Source: Chitinophaga qingshengii (GTDB taxonomy: Bacteria; Bacteroidota; Bacteroidia; Chitinophagales; Chitinophagaceae). From it: a stretch of DNA of 64,000 bases. Shown here one piece after another: positions 9,115 to 17,570 of the stretch; within the stretch, counting starts at the first letter, position 1; each line of letters opens with the position of its first letter. Where the stretch lies: positions 1,612,001 through 1,676,000 of the forward strand of contig NZ_JACVFC010000001.1 in the NCBI RefSeq assembly GCF_014529935.1, written 5' to 3'. The position numbers and the translations under genes were made by a program. The notes under the pieces are model-generated. The model was not told where the DNA came from. It saw nothing but the letters and a program-made list of their open reading frames with translations, and made no database searches.

Positions 9115-10221
9115 CTACTCCCAACGGAATACTTTCACCGCCACGGCATATACCACCACGCCCCAGAGGGTTAAAATAGCGATATCCCAGCCTACATGCC
9201 ACAGATGTTGCCCTTCAAACGCCACTTTACGCAGGGCGTCAATGAGATAGGTCAGCGGCATCACCTTACAGACAGGTTGCAGCCAGCCAGGGAAAGAATC
9301 AATCGGGAAAAAGGTTCCTGCCAGCAGAAACTGCGGTAAAGTCACAATATTGGCCAGCGGCGGAATAGTGCTTTCATTTTTAGCGATGCTGCTCACCACA
9401 AAACCGAAGCCCATAAACACCAACAGCCCAAATACAGACAGTACCAGCATCTCCAGGAAGGTAACCCAGCCATGTACCAGGGTAAAGCCAAAGGCAAAAT
9501 GCCCCAGGCCAATAATCACCACAGAACTGATCAGCTGGAAAATCATACGGCTACAGGCCTCTGCCAGTACAATATAGGTGCGTTTGATCGGGGTAGCGAA
9601 AAAACGTTTTAATACAAGTGTCTGTCTTAAACTATAAAAAAGGAACGCAGTACCGAACACGGCGGCGCTCATCAGCGCAAAGCCCAGCTGACCGGGCAAA
9701 ATGAAGTCAATGGTTTTAAATATACGCCCGGGGATCTCTTCTGTGGTAAAAGTGGCTACAGAAGGACGGGGGTAAATATGATCATCTATCTTGGTGGTCA
9801 CTTCCTTCAATACAGACATCAAAATCGCTTTCTTATTGACATCGGAAGCAGTTGAAGTTTTGATATTTACCTGGAAATGAGGCAGGCTATCCGTTCCCTG
9901 CCGGGGAACAATGTTTAGAATGGCAACAATACGGCCTTTTTTCAGGTCATCTTCCATTTCAGCCGCCGGCTGATCGGTCACCAGCTTCAGCGTTTTCACC
10001 TTCGACAGGCCTTCATAAAAACGGTTGTTGATATCTGTATGCCTGTCCACTCCTACTTTCACGGATACACTGCCGCTACCAATAAATCCAAACACGAGAA
10101 TGAATACAAGCGGGAACCCCAGACTAAAAACTACCGCCGAAGGGCTTCTGAAAATACCTCTTAAACTTCCTTTTGTTATAGCCAGCATGGCCCTCCATTG
10201 GCTGTACTTCACTCCGTTCAT
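9115..10221 (-). CDS. ABC-2 type transporter permease
   Basis: 368 residues with the ABC-2 permease topology. One N-terminal membrane segment (SAVVFSLGFPLVFILVFGFI) is followed by a large extracytoplasmic domain (about 50-175) and then five hydrophobic segments in the second half, containing the signature region LANIVTLPQFLLAGTFFPI and PLTYLIDALR. Such permeases need an ATPase partner, and none is encoded on either side: upstream is sppA after a 285-bp gap, downstream are two SRPBCC proteins. The ATPase must be elsewhere. The substrate is not predictable. Confidence 0.9.
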   Translation of the reverse strand: MNGVKYSQWRAMLAITKGSLRGIFRSPSAVVFSLGFPLVFILVFGFIGSGSVSVKVGVDRHTDINNRFYEGLSKVKTLKLVTDQPAAEMEDDLKKGRIVAILNIVPRQGTDSLPHFQVNIKTSTASDVNKKAILMSVLKEVTTKIDDHIYPRPSVATFTTEEIPGRIFKTIDFILPGQLGFALMSAAVFGTAFLFYSLRQTLVLKRFFATPIKRTYIVLAEACSRMIFQLISSVVIIGLGHFAFGFTLVHGWVTFLEMLVLSVFGLLVFMGFGFVVSSIAKNESTIPPLANIVTLPQFLLAGTFFPIDSFPGWLQPVCKVMPLTYLIDALRKVAFEGQHLWHVGWDIAILTLWGVVVYAVAVKVFRWE

Positions 10222-10506
10222 CTGAGTCTCATTTGTTAAAAAATCGCGTAAAACTACTCAAAAAATCAACGCCTGTAGCGATTTTTCGCATGTAACAGTC
10301 ACTAGCTACCGGGAAAAAGGTGGTTTTCCTGCATTTTTTGTTCGTTTTTCCGCTTTTTTCACCCTTTTTTGATGATTTTTTGATGATTTTGCCTGGGAAA
10401 GATGATTTTTCGGGAGATGATCCCCCGATTTTTAAGTAGATTTTAATATCAATAAAAAAGGGTGTATCAAGCCTGATACACCCTTCCCTATTAAAATTTC
10501 TATCTG
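10222..10506. other. Intergenic gap with GATGATTTT direct repeats
   Basis: 285 bp, T-rich on the plus strand. Around 10370-10410 the word GATGATTTT occurs three times in close tandem. The left end should hold the promoter of the minus-strand ABC permease; I see no clear TAnnTTTG box. The right end holds the sppA terminator. No coding signal. Confidence 0.5.
10452..10483 (-). terminator. Intrinsic terminator of sppA
   Basis: Perfect 10-bp stem GGGTGTATCA / TGATACACCC (10460-10469 and 10474-10483) with a 4-nt loop. Read on the minus strand it follows the sppA stop by about 24 nt and ends in TTTTTTATT. Confidence 0.9.
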
Positions 10507-12258
10507 CTAAAAGCGGTAGTTGAAAGGCAGTCTGGCCTGTACATCACCCGGCATCTGCTGGATAGCTTTTACCTGCTGGTACAGATCGTAGTTCACACCC
10601 ATCTCCTTCTTCACCATACTTTCCTGTACTTCTCCGCTCACATTTTTCAGTAAACGGGACAGTTTATCTTTCACCTCGGGGTACTCCACCATTCTATATT
10701 CTGACACCTTGGCCAGGCGGGCAGCGCAGGCAAGGGCTTCGTTTAAGCCACCGATCCGGTCTACCAGTCCCAGGCGCAGCGCATCGGTGCCACTCCATAC
10801 GCGGCCCTGCGCGATACTGTCCACCACAGCGGCATCCAGCTTACGGCCGGCTACCACCCTGGATTTAAAGGAAGCATAGATGCTGTCTACCCCACTCTGG
10901 ATAAAACGTTTCTCCACATCGTTCAACGGACGGGAGAGCGTACCCAGGTCGGCATAAGGCGCTGTTTTCACGCCATCGAAGGTAACGCCCAGCTTATTTT
11001 TGAAGAAGTTCTGCATATTGAACATGATACCGAATACCCCGATGGAACCGGTCAGCGTGTTCGGTTGCGCAAAAATGCTATCCGCCATGCAGGAGATATA
11101 ATATCCGCCGGAGGCGGCATAATCGCCCATAGACACTACCACGGGCTTCACCTTCTTCGCCAGTGACAGCTCCCGCCAGATCACTTCAGATGCCAGTGCA
11201 CTACCGCCACCGGAGTTCACACGGAACAGGATCGCTTTCACTTTTTTATCTTCTCTTGCCTTGCGGATATCACGAATGTAATTTTCACTGGCAATGACAT
11301 TTTGTTTGTCGGTTTCGCCACCAATAATATCTCCCTGCGCATAAATCACCGCGATTTTATTGTCGCTGGTACCATTGCTCAGGCTCGTGGCGCTATTGTA
11401 TTTCAGCAGGGAAACGAAATTAACATCCTCGTCAGCTTTCACGCCGGTCTGGCTTTTCAGTTCAGACACCACTTCATCGTCGTATTTAAGACCATCTACC
11501 AGCTTGTATTTCAACGCGTCCGGGGCTTCCCGGATCAGGTTTTCATTGGCATAACCATGCAGGGTGGCGGTATCCAGCTTGCGGGCCTGGGCGATACCGG
11601 TGAGGTAGTTACCATATAACTGTCCCAGGAACTCATTGGTCTGTACGCGATTAGCGTCTGTCATCTGCGATTCGCGGAGGGGTTCGGTAGCGCTTTTGAA
11701 TTTACCGCAATAGAAAATTTCCGGTTGTATCTCCAGTTTCTCCAGGGTACCTTTTAAAAACATCAGCTGGGAGGAAAAGCCGGCGAAATCGATACCGCCT
11801 TTGGGATTCAGGTATACCTTATCGGCCGCGCTGGCCAGGTAATAAGCCTGTTGGGTCATTACTTCTCCATAAGCATACACAAACTTACCGGACTTCCGGA
11901 AACGCAGGATGGCATTGCGCAGCTCCTCATTTCCCGCGAAACCGTTGCCATTACCATCTACTTTCAGATAAATGCCTTTGATATTGTCGTCCGTAGCAGC
12001 ATGTTGTATCAGCCGTACTGCCTGAAACAAACCGGGGATCTCCGACGCTTCATCTTTCATAAAAGACGCCAGGGGGTTGACAACTTTCTGTTCATTAAAC
12101 GTCTGACTGGTTTGTAATACCAGTACGCCATTGGGGGAAATCGTTACAGGCTCGGAGGAAATAGCCTTCCCGATAATTATCAGCAGCACCACAAAACAAA
12201 GGCCCGCAAAAACGATGAAGGCCAGAAGGGCTGCAAGGAAAGTTTTAAAGAAACGCAT
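10507..12258 (-). CDS. sppA: Signal peptide peptidase SppA, long (67K) type
   Basis: 583 residues, the length of the two-domain SppA. It is a membrane-anchored serine/lysine protease that degrades cleaved signal peptides. One N-terminal transmembrane helix (about 5-30) precedes two ClpP-fold repeats. The general-base lysine is K188 in CGKFKSATEPL (N-terminal repeat) and the nucleophile is S383 in GDYAASGGYYIS (C-terminal repeat), the split active site expected of a tetrameric SppA. Further conserved stretches are FRVNSGGGSALASE and LTGSIGVFG. It is divergent from folK, with 86 bp between the starts, and has its own terminator. Confidence 0.95.
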   Translation of the reverse strand: MRFFKTFLAALLAFIVFAGLCFVVLLIIIGKAISSEPVTISPNGVLVLQTSQTFNEQKVVNPLASFMKDEASEIPGLFQAVRLIQHAATDDNIKGIYLKVDGNGNGFAGNEELRNAILRFRKSGKFVYAYGEVMTQQAYYLASAADKVYLNPKGGIDFAGFSSQLMFLKGTLEKLEIQPEIFYCGKFKSATEPLRESQMTDANRVQTNEFLGQLYGNYLTGIAQARKLDTATLHGYANENLIREAPDALKYKLVDGLKYDDEVVSELKSQTGVKADEDVNFVSLLKYNSATSLSNGTSDNKIAVIYAQGDIIGGETDKQNVIASENYIRDIRKAREDKKVKAILFRVNSGGGSALASEVIWRELSLAKKVKPVVVSMGDYAASGGYYISCMADSIFAQPNTLTGSIGVFGIMFNMQNFFKNKLGVTFDGVKTAPYADLGTLSRPLNDVEKRFIQSGVDSIYASFKSRVVAGRKLDAAVVDSIAQGRVWSGTDALRLGLVDRIGGLNEALACAARLAKVSEYRMVEYPEVKDKLSRLLKNVSGEVQESMVKKEMGVNYDLYQQVKAIQQMPGDVQARLPFNYRF

Positions 12259-12321
12259 ACGTTTTAGTTAAAATGAAAGGGAAATGGAAAGATACATTTT
12301 TTCAAAAATACGGAATATGGC

Positions 12322-12329
12322 TACTTTTG
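12322..12329 (+). promoter_or_regulatory. -7 box (TACTTTTG) for folK
   Basis: TACTTTTG fits TAnnTTTG and ends 15 nt before the ATG at 12345. It supports that ATG over the upstream in-frame ATG at 12273, which would precede the transcription start. Confidence 0.5.
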
Positions 12330-12344
12330 GGCTTCAGAATATAC

Positions 12345-12869
12345 ATGAATACAGCAATATTACTTATAGGTGGCAACCTGGGCGACCGTGTCGCCAACCT
12401 GCAAAAAGCAGTGGAGCACATCGCTGCGGCAGCCGGAGCGGTAATAAAAACCTCCGCTTTATACCAGACAGCACCCTGGGGGGCCGTAGATCAGCCGGAC
12501 TATCTCAACCAGGGCATCGAAATACAGACCAGTATGGACGCACTAACGCTGTTGCATACACTGCTGGACATAGAACGCCGTATTGGCCGTATCCGGCAGG
12601 AGAAATGGGGCGCCAGGGTCATCGATATAGACCTGATCTTCTTTAACGATGAGATCATATCCCTCCCTGAACTGAAATTGCCACATCCCCGGATGCACCT
12701 GCGCCAGTTTGTACTGATACCGCTCACTGAAATAGTGCCCGGTTACCAGCACCCTATACTGCATAAAACAGTGCAGCAGCTGCAACAGGAATGCCCGGAC
12801 ACCCTGCCGGCGGTTAAACTCGGCACGCAAAGCCTGGAAAGAGAGCAAAGGAGCAAAGAAAACGATTAA
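12345..12869 (+). CDS. folK: 2-amino-4-hydroxy-6-hydroxymethyldihydropteridine diphosphokinase (HPPK)
   Basis: 174 residues from the ATG at 12345. The upstream in-frame ATG at 12273 adds 24 non-conserved residues and precedes the putative promoter. The enzyme transfers pyrophosphate from ATP to hydroxymethyl-dihydropterin in folate synthesis. Signatures: LLIGGNLGDRVANL, ALYQTAPWG, the Mg-binding motif GARVIDIDLIFFN and LPHPRMHLRQFVLIPL. The last 15 or so codons (GTQSLEREQRSKEND) lie outside the conserved domain and coincide with the left arm of an octamer inverted repeat (12823-12859), so the tail looks like repeat-derived sequence added to the protein. HPPK usually sits with folP or folB; here it stands alone. 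Confidence 0.93.
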   Translation: MNTAILLIGGNLGDRVANLQKAVEHIAAAAGAVIKTSALYQTAPWGAVDQPDYLNQGIEIQTSMDALTLLHTLLDIERRIGRIRQEKWGARVIDIDLIFFNDEIISLPELKLPHPRMHLRQFVLIPLTEIVPGYQHPILHKTVQQLQQECPDTLPAVKLGTQSLEREQRSKEND

Positions 12870-12954
12870 GCTCATCTCCATACACCTTACGCTTTACGTG
12901 TGCGAATCTATTCTATATCTTTGCTGCTTAGCTCACTTTACAAGCTTTGCGAGC
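12823..12954. repeat. Octamer inverted repeat, CTTTGC class, degenerate copy overlapping folK end and dNK promoter
   Basis: Left arm 12823-12859 and right arm 12918-12954 are inverted repeats of 37 nt with 31 matches. The arms are built from CAAAG/CTTTG words with roughly 8-bp spacing. The left arm is inside the 3' end of folK. The right arm overlaps the -7 box TATCTTTG (12916-12923) of the next gene. Confidence 0.75.
12916..12923 (+). promoter_or_regulatory. -7 box (TATCTTTG) for the deoxynucleoside kinase, inside a repeat arm
   Basis: TATCTTTG followed by C is a full match to the Bacteroidetes -7 element. It lies 44 nt before the ATG at 12968. The CTTTGC part is one of the repeat words of the inverted repeat, so the repeat may have supplied the promoter. 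Confidence 0.55.
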
Positions 12955-12967
12955 AAAAAACGAATCC

Positions 12968-13597
12968 ATGCACTACAAATTTATTACCATAGAAGGAAAT
13001 ATCGGCGCGGGTAAAACCACACTGGCCAATATGCTGGCCAAACATTTTTCCGCTAAACTGATCCTCGAAGAGTTTGCCGATAATCCTTTCCTGCCGCTTT
13101 TTTATGAACGCCCGCAACAATACGCCTTTCCCCTGGAACTATTCTTCATGGCGGAAAGATATAAGCAGCTGAAAGACATGCTGCAAACACAGGACCTGTT
13201 CTCCGATATCGTGATCTCCGATTATCTTTTCATCAAAAGCCTGCTGTTTGCCAAAATCAACCTGCCTGAAGAAGAATATTCCCTTTACCAGAAACTCTTT
13301 GATATCATCAATCCTCAGCTGGTGCAACCTGAACTGCTGATATTCCTCAACGCCCCTGTGACCAAACTGCAGGAAAACATCCGCCACCGGAACCGCTCCT
13401 ACGAACAACAAATCCCGGACGAATACCTGCTCGACGTACACGATACATACATGCAGTATATCAAACAACACCCCGTTCGTACTCTCGTGATTGATACGAC
13501 CAAAGTGGATTTCCTGCGGCAGCCCGGGGATTTTGAAAATCTGCTGAAAGCACTGGAAGAGGAGTATGAGCCGGGAACCCATTACCTTAAACTCTGA
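12968..13597 (+). CDS. Deoxynucleoside kinase family protein
   Basis: 209 residues from the ATG at 12968; the in-frame start at 12947 adds seven residues and lies in the repeat arm. The fold is that of the deoxyadenosine/deoxyguanosine kinase group: P-loop IEGNIGAGKTTLANML (residues about 7-22), LEEFADNPFLPLFYE, the substrate-binding FFMAERYKQL, the DRS-like position replaced by ISDYLFIKSLLFAK, and the lid arginines in IRHRNRSYEQQI. It phosphorylates deoxynucleosides for salvage. In Bacteroidetes the gene often follows folK, as here. It converges with the flavoprotein gene, with 9 bp between the stops. Confidence 0.9.
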   Translation: MHYKFITIEGNIGAGKTTLANMLAKHFSAKLILEEFADNPFLPLFYERPQQYAFPLELFFMAERYKQLKDMLQTQDLFSDIVISDYLFIKSLLFAKINLPEEEYSLYQKLFDIINPQLVQPELLIFLNAPVTKLQENIRHRNRSYEQQIPDEYLLDVHDTYMQYIKQHPVRTLVIDTTKVDFLRQPGDFENLLKALEEEYEPGTHYLKL

Positions 13598-13606
13598 TAA
13601 AGATGA

Positions 13607-14839
13607 TTATCGGCTGGCTATCGCGGTCGCTGCAGTAAACCCGCTCGTCCAGGCGTGCTGGAAGTTGAAACCGCCGGTAATGCCGTCTACGTCCATCACT
13701 TCACCGGCGAAGAACAGGTTGGGCACCAGCCGGCTTTCCATAGTGGAAGGCTCTATTTCACTGAGGGTGATGCCTCCGCAGGTAACGAACTCTTCTTTGA
13801 AAGTGGTTTTACCTTTTACAGGACATTCCAGGCTGACCAGCATTTTAATAAAGCGGTTCTGCTCTTTAGCCGGAACATCGGCCCAGCGCATCTCTTCGGG
13901 GATATCTGCCTGTTGAAGTAAAAACTGCCATAGGCGTTGTGGCAATCCAAATGGATTTTTATGATGTATTTTCTGTTTGCCGAGGTCTTGCCGTAGCACC
14001 GGCCATTCCTCCCGGAGGGTGTTTTCGTTGTAGTCGGGTAACCAGTTGATCACTGCGGTAAAGGTGTATTGCAGCGATTGCAGCTCTCTGGCGCCCCAGG
14101 CGGATAAACGCAGTACCGCCGGGCCACTCATGCCCCAATGGGTGATGAGTACAGGTCCTTGCTCCTGCAGTTTGGTACCGGCAATTTTTATATGCGCCGT
14201 GGTAGCAACGCCCATCAAAGCGGTGATGGGATTACCCGGCATATTGAACGTAAACAACGATGGAGCAGGTGGAACAATGGTATGTCCTGTTTTTTCCAGC
14301 CAGCCAAATTTACCGGCTTGTGCATATCCACCGGCAGCAACACATACATAATCGGCCGCCAATGTACGGCCATCCTGCAATTGCAGTTGCCAGCGCCCAT
14401 CTGCACTTTTTTCCAGCGCCGTTACTTCCCGGTTGGTTTCTACTTTTACATGGTATTTATCTGCTTCCCGCAACAAACAATCGATGATCGTCTGGGAATC
14501 GTCTGTTACCGGAAACATCCGGCCATCGGCTTCTGCTTTGAGTTTCACGCCCCGTTCCGCATACCAGGCAATGGTATCCGTCACAAAAAAGCGGGAGAAG
14601 GCTTTCCGCACAAAATGTTGCCCGCGGGGATAACGTTTAGTCATATACGTAATATCCGGCGCGTTGTGTGTAACGTTGCACCTGCCGCCTCCGCTCACCT
14701 TCACTTTGGATAACAGCTTACCGGTCTTCTCCAGCAGCACCACCTCCAACGAAGGGCATAAACGGGCTGCATTGACCGCACAAAAAAAACCGGCTGCACC
14801 GCCGCCGGCCACCACTAATCTTTTCCCGATTGAACTCAT
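13607..14839 (-). CDS. BaiN/YhiN-type (HI0933 family) FAD-dependent oxidoreductase
   Basis: 410 residues. The N-terminal dinucleotide-binding motif VVAGGGAAGFFCAVNAA is followed by the family hallmark SKVKVSGGGRCNVTH (about 45-58). A mid-protein domain contains VCVAAGGYAQAGKFG, and the C-terminus carries LFFAGEVMDVDGITGGFNFQHAW, the second FAD-contacting element. Members are soluble flavoproteins; one characterised relative (BaiN) reduces bile-acid intermediates, but most are uncharacterised, so the substrate here is unknown. Monocistronic on the minus strand. Confidence 0.92.
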   Translation of the reverse strand: MSSIGKRLVVAGGGAAGFFCAVNAARLCPSLEVVLLEKTGKLLSKVKVSGGGRCNVTHNAPDITYMTKRYPRGQHFVRKAFSRFFVTDTIAWYAERGVKLKAEADGRMFPVTDDSQTIIDCLLREADKYHVKVETNREVTALEKSADGRWQLQLQDGRTLAADYVCVAAGGYAQAGKFGWLEKTGHTIVPPAPSLFTFNMPGNPITALMGVATTAHIKIAGTKLQEQGPVLITHWGMSGPAVLRLSAWGARELQSLQYTFTAVINWLPDYNENTLREEWPVLRQDLGKQKIHHKNPFGLPQRLWQFLLQQADIPEEMRWADVPAKEQNRFIKMLVSLECPVKGKTTFKEEFVTCGGITLSEIEPSTMESRLVPNLFFAGEVMDVDGITGGFNFQHAWTSGFTAATAIASR

Positions 14840-14922
14840 TAAAATCTTGTTAAAACCAAAGCTTGATCACGCAATAATAACAAACCTGCCGTAATCTTAC
14901 CGTTTATTCTTTCCGAAGTTTA

Positions 14923-14930
14923 TATTTTTG
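14923..14930 (+). promoter_or_regulatory. -7 box (TATTTTTG) for the MG2/TonB-plug protein
   Basis: TATTTTTG matches TAnnTTTG and lies 41 nt upstream of the ATG at 14972. A convincing -33 TTG is not visible. Confidence 0.5.
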
Positions 14931-14971
14931 TCCTATTATTATATCCATTATTTCGGCTCAAAATAAAGTTC

Positions 14972-17413
14972 ATGCAAGTGCACAACACCAAAAAGAGACG
15001 CCACCTGAAGTGGATGATCCCCGCTACCCTGCTGGCCGGAGTTATGGGCGCCGTGGCTGTAATGCCACCACCAGCCGACTGGTCAGATCATCTGGTTCAG
15101 GCTCTGCAACAATATAACACCCGGTTCCCGCAGGAAAAGGTATTCCTGCATCTGGACAAAGACTACTATGCCGCCGGCGAAACCATCTGGTTCAAAGGAT
15201 ATGTCACCCTCCAGGGATTACCCTCCACACAAGCCACTAACCTGTATGTGGAGCTGCTGGACAAGAATAACAACATCGTACAAAAGAAACTGTTCGCCGT
15301 TTTTAATGCCGGCGCACCCGGTAATTTTGAACTCCCGGAAACCCAGAAACCCGGCGTATATCAGCTCAGAGCTTACACCGCCTGGATGCTAAATTTCGAC
15401 CCGGCCTTCACGTATTCCCGTACCATCGAAATATTTGACCCGGCGAAAAAAGGCCCGGCTGCCGACAGCACCGCTACCGACTTCTCGGTGCAGTTCTTCC
15501 CCGAAGGCGGTAACCTGATAGCCGGTCAGCCTAATACCGTGGCTTTCAAAGCGATCGACAACAACGGTTATCCTATAGAGGTAACCGGTACGGTAAAAGA
15601 TCCTAAAAATGCCGCTATCAAATCTACACACGACGGGATGGGTACTTTTGAAGTCACCCCGGCCAATGGTACCGACACCTACGAGGCAGTCGTGAAAAGC
15701 GCTAAAGGACAAACTAAAACCTTCACCCTGCCGGCAGCCCTGACTACCGGCGCCTCCCTGAAAGTATTCAATAAAGGCGCCCGTATCTTCTATCAGGCCG
15801 TTCCCGCCAATATGGGCGATACCGCCACCAACAAACTGGTCATCATTGCCCAGATGGGACAGCAATTGGTATACAAGGCCAACCTCGATGTATCGGAAGG
15901 CCGTATCAGTGGCTTTATTCCGGCTGACAAACTGCCCAGCGGTATCCTGCAGATTAGCCTGTTCGGCCGCAATGGCCTCCCGCTGGCAGAAAGACTGGCC
16001 TTTGTACGTAACAACGACCGTATGGACATGGATGTACTGGAGTCTGATGTAGCCCGCGAGCCCCGCAAAAAAAGCACGTTCGTGCTGCGCCTCCCGGATA
16101 CGCTGCAATCCAATATCTCCGTGGCCGTTACCGATGCGGATGCCGTACCGGCGGATAAAAACGCCGCCGATATCGTATCCACCCTGTTGCTGACTTCCGA
16201 TATCAAAGGATATGTATACAATCCAAACTGGTATTTTAAAGACACCAACCCTGCTACCCTCCAGGCTCTCGACCTGGTGATGATGACCAACGGATGGCGC
16301 AGGTTTAGCTGGGAAAAAATCGCTAAAAATGAATTCCCCGACATCCGCTACCCTTATGAACAGGGCGTTACGGTGAAAGGGGTTACCACCGGCGTGAACG
16401 GACGCCCCATCGTAGGCGGTAAACTGGATATGATCATCAAATTACCGGTTGACAGCTCCTCTATGTTCGCCTCCGCTCCGATCGATGAAAAAGGAGAATT
16501 CAACATTGCAAACATGGTATTTCCTGATACTGCGTATATATACTACCAGGGCAGCGACGCTAAAAAAAGCAAAGATGTGAACGTGAAATTCGACATCCAC
16601 TTCTTTGACCGCGCCACCCAGGTGAAAATACCGTATCCGTTGCGCATACCACCAGCAATAGACAATAACTCCCTGAAACTGTTCCTCGCTACCGCCGCCG
16701 AAAGCAACAAAGTAAACCGCGCTATCAATAACAAAACGGTATACCTGCAGGAAGTAAATGTCAACGCGAAAAAAATCAAACCGGAAGAAACAACGGAGAA
16801 ACGTTATGCCTCCGGCATGTTCGCCGGCGGCGATGGTTACTCGTTTGACCTCACCAAGGAAAATCCGACTGCGTACAATATCTTCCAGTACCTCCAGTCC
16901 AAAGTGGCCGGTTTACAGATCACCGGTGATCTCAGTAACCCCAGCCTCTCCTGGCGTGGTGGTAAACCCGGTTTGTATCTCAACGAAATGCAGACCGATA
17001 TCAGCATGCTGAGCACCTTATCCATCAACGATGTAGCGTTGATCAAGGTTTTCCGTCCGCCATTTATGGGCGGCTTCGGCGGCGCCAATGGTGCGATCGC
17101 GGTATATACCAAAAAAGGTGGTGACAACCCTCCTGCCAACGATCCGTCTATCAAAGGTTTCCAGCTGTACAAAAAAGCAGGTTATGCTATCGTGAAAACG
17201 TTCTACTCACCGGACTACTCCGTGAAAAAAGAAGTACACGCCCTCCCCGACAAACGCATGACCCTCTACTGGAACCCGAACGTAGCGATAGATACACTCA
17301 CCCATACGGCTAAAGTAGAGTTCTATAACAACGACTTCTCCAAACGTTTCCGTGTAGTGGTACAGGGTATTACCGACGAAGGAACGGTAGGAAAGCTGGA
17401 ACAGGAGTTCTAG
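14972..17413 (+). CDS. Secreted MG2-domain / TonB plug-domain surface protein
   Basis: 813 residues. An N-terminal hydrophobic segment (KWMIPATLLAGVMGAVAVM, about 14-32) serves as signal or anchor. Residues about 50-160 form an alpha-2-macroglobulin MG2-like domain (EKVFLHLDKDYYAAGETIWFKGY, PGVYQLRAYTAW). Ig-like segments follow, and the C-terminal third carries a TonB-receptor plug-like module (FQYLQSKVAGLQITGD, VALIKVFRPPFMGG, GAIAVYTKKGG) with no barrel after it. Proteins of this architecture are common in Bacteroidetes outer membranes and periplasm and are uncharacterised; a role in polymer handling or receptor assembly is inference. The stop is directly followed by an octamer inverted repeat. 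Confidence 0.82.
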   Translation: MQVHNTKKRRHLKWMIPATLLAGVMGAVAVMPPPADWSDHLVQALQQYNTRFPQEKVFLHLDKDYYAAGETIWFKGYVTLQGLPSTQATNLYVELLDKNNNIVQKKLFAVFNAGAPGNFELPETQKPGVYQLRAYTAWMLNFDPAFTYSRTIEIFDPAKKGPAADSTATDFSVQFFPEGGNLIAGQPNTVAFKAIDNNGYPIEVTGTVKDPKNAAIKSTHDGMGTFEVTPANGTDTYEAVVKSAKGQTKTFTLPAALTTGASLKVFNKGARIFYQAVPANMGDTATNKLVIIAQMGQQLVYKANLDVSEGRISGFIPADKLPSGILQISLFGRNGLPLAERLAFVRNNDRMDMDVLESDVAREPRKKSTFVLRLPDTLQSNISVAVTDADAVPADKNAADIVSTLLLTSDIKGYVYNPNWYFKDTNPATLQALDLVMMTNGWRRFSWEKIAKNEFPDIRYPYEQGVTVKGVTTGVNGRPIVGGKLDMIIKLPVDSSSMFASAPIDEKGEFNIANMVFPDTAYIYYQGSDAKKSKDVNVKFDIHFFDRATQVKIPYPLRIPPAIDNNSLKLFLATAAESNKVNRAINNKTVYLQEVNVNAKKIKPEETTEKRYASGMFAGGDGYSFDLTKENPTAYNIFQYLQSKVAGLQITGDLSNPSLSWRGGKPGLYLNEMQTDISMLSTLSINDVALIKVFRPPFMGGFGGANGAIAVYTKKGGDNPPANDPSIKGFQLYKKAGYAIVKTFYSPDYSVKKEVHALPDKRMTLYWNPNVAIDTLTHTAKVEFYNNDFSKRFRVVVQGITDEGTVGKLEQEF

Positions 17414-17567
17414 TCTCGCAGAGGCGCAAAGCAGCAAAGGAGCAAAGATTATTGAAGTGAATATTTAGAAGCAAAGGAGCGAAGATCAGCATTTGATCTT
17501 CGCTCCTTTGTTTTCTTTGCCAGCTTATGTCATCTTTGCGCCTTTGCTGCTTTGCGCCTTTGCGAGA
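17414..17567. repeat. Nested octamer inverted repeat, CTTTGC class (copy 1)
   Basis: Outer arms 17414-17449 and 17532-17567 pair over 36 nt with two mismatches. The right arm reads as 8-bp words ATCTTTGC, GCCTTTGC, TGCTTTGC, GCCTTTGC, GAG. Inside is a perfect 17-bp inverted repeat (17472-17488 and 17494-17510; core GGAGCGAAGATCA) with a 5-nt loop. It fills the whole gap between two converging genes. Function unknown; as RNA it would form a very stable two-tier hairpin. Confidence 0.9.
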
Positions 17568-17570
17568 AAA

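Noticed and set aside
17414-17567. Inverted repeats as ends of an insertion sequence
   Set aside because: Only about 80 bp lie between the arms, with no transposase and no target-site duplication seen.
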